Of a stretch of 64,000 nucleotides of DNA, positions 63,351-64,000 are shown piece by piece (within the stretch, counting starts at the first letter, position 1; each line of letters opens with the position of its first letter). The DNA is from Xylocopa sonorina (Eukaryota; Arthropoda; Insecta; Hymenoptera; Apidae). The notes under the pieces are model-generated. The model saw only the letters and a list, made by a program, of their open reading frames with translations, ran no database searches and was not told the origin of the DNA. The position numbers were made by a program, and so were the translations under genes. Location: contig NW_027490516.1 in assembly GCF_050948175.1 (NCBI RefSeq), positions 62,001 through 126,000 of the forward strand. Direction: 5' to 3'.

Positions 63351-64000
63351 AATATTCAAATTTTAATTATTGCTTGAAATCTTTATGTCAAACAATCGTC
63401 AAAAAACGAATTTTAATACTAGGTTGGAATTTTTTTCTTCAAACTATCGCCTATATACGAATTTTAACTCTCGGTGTGCACTTTTTTCTTCATACTACTG
63501 TCAATATTCAGATTTTAAGTATTGGTTGAAATCTTTTTGTCAAACAATCGTCAATACGGGAATTTTAATACTAGGTTGGAATTTTTGTCTTCAAACTATC
63601 GCCTATATACAAAATTAGCTCTCGGTAGGAATTTTTTAGTCAAGCTACCGTCAATGTACGAATTTTTGCTCTCGGTGGGCACTTTTTCCTTCAAACTACT
63701 GTCAACATTCAAATTTTAACTATTCGTTGAAATCTTTATGTCAAACAATCGACAATAAACGAATTTTAATTCTAGGTTGGAATTTCTTTCTTCAAACTAT
63801 CGCCTATATACGAAATTTTACTCTCGGTAGGAATTTTTTGGTCAAGCTACCGTCAATGTACGAATTTTAACTCTCGGTGGGCACTTTTTTGTTCAAACTA
63901 CTGTAAATATTCAAATTTTAACTATTGTTTGAAATCTTTATGTCAAACAATCGTCAATAAACGAATTTTAATACTGGGTTGGAATTTTTTTCTTCAAACT
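63351..64000 (+). repeat. Diverged flank running off the right edge
   Basis: Repeats the order seen at 55,040-55,690 and 61,243-61,640: attattgcttg, gtcaaaaaacg, a short monomer, tacaaaattagc, tttttagtc, gaatttttgctc and gtcaacattc. The window ends inside an A subrepeat (cttcaaact), so the array continues to the right. Confidence 0.84.

Larger units (their letters stand above)
1..64000 (+). repeat. Satellite DNA array, higher-order, spans whole window
   Basis: Every stretch of the window is a head-to-tail copy of the same roughly 50-bp theme: a gg(t/a)(g/t)gg start, a T5-T7 tract, a (g/t)tcaaacta-like centre and an acgaattttaa-like end. Four such subrepeats make a 202-bp monomer. No inversion of orientation, no unique insert over a few bases, and no flanking sequence is seen at either edge, so the array is longer than the window. 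No gene, tRNA, rRNA or transposon signature was found in any interval. This is seen directly; calling it heterochromatic satellite is inference from general knowledge of such arrays. Confidence 0.98.

Noticed and set aside
1..64000. Repeat-rich coding exon (structural or silk-like protein)
   Set aside because: The 202-bp unit is not a multiple of three, and stop codons occur in every frame of the long-long monomer pairs, so no continuous translation is possible.
1..64000. CRISPR array
   Set aside because: Spacing is regular, but there are no unique spacers: everything between any two repeats is itself repeated. No cas-like gene is present.
1..64000. Transposon or retroelement insertion (LTR, terminal inverted repeats, target-site duplication)
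   Set aside because: No interruption longer than a few bases was found in the monomer series, and all repeats are direct, in one orientation.
1..64000. Telomere or rDNA spacer identity
   Set aside because: No TTAGGG- or TTTAGGG-like tandem hexamer/heptamer runs and no recognisable rRNA sequence at either edge or inside.

Overview
The whole 64,000-bp window is one uninterrupted satellite DNA array. I see no protein-coding gene, RNA gene, mobile element, CRISPR array or unique sequence anywhere in it, and no boundary with non-repeat DNA at either end. The array is AT-rich (about 31% GC, hand-counted on one consensus unit; the + strand is T-rich) and fully head-to-tail. Such an array, with no gene over 64 kb, suggests eukaryotic heterochromatin or pericentromere, probably from a long-read assembly. 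The species cannot be named. CpG is not depleted (8 CpG per 202-bp unit against about 4.9 expected, hand count), which argues weakly against a heavily methylated genome.

The repeat is nested. Level 1 is a subrepeat of 50-51 bp. Level 2 is a 202-bp monomer of four diverged subrepeats (A 50, B 50, C 51, D 51 bp), plus a 152-bp short monomer that has lost one subrepeat through an A/B fusion, and occasional 201-bp monomers with one T lost. Level 3 is higher-order blocks built from ordered monomer variants. One marker monomer (m1), carrying a KpnI and a SpeI recognition sequence, ends every block and lets positions 229-51,312 be tiled without gaps. Recurrent blocks are alpha (910 bp: m2-m3-m4-m5-m1), beta (1,920 bp), a 2,072-bp beta variant, gamma (556 bp, alpha lacking m2-m3) and a 960-bp alpha variant. 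Level 4 is recent duplication of block strings with periods of 2,223, 2,830, 3,436, 3,892 and 5,256 bp.

Layout: 1-4,404 holds two copies of a 2,223-bp unit. 3,150-17,856 is a patchwork of blocks of 910-3,080 bp with internal duplications at offsets of 3,080 and 3,637 bp. 17,857-49,392 is the highly homogenised alpha/beta core. 49,063-51,186 is a tandem 960-bp duplication followed by a 404-bp one. 51,390-52,421 returns to the sequence type seen at 5,156-6,187. 52,474-64,000 is a clearly more diverged flank of the same satellite, with its own 1,766-bp and 354-bp duplications.

The reading frames of 60-150 codons on the + strand are by-products of the repeat: they start at TTG-type codons, shift frame at every 202-bp unit and recur as near-copies wherever the same monomer recurs. 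I annotate none as genes. No new gene system is present. The interest lies in the clear record of unequal exchange, including one crossover that can be placed within about 40 bp.
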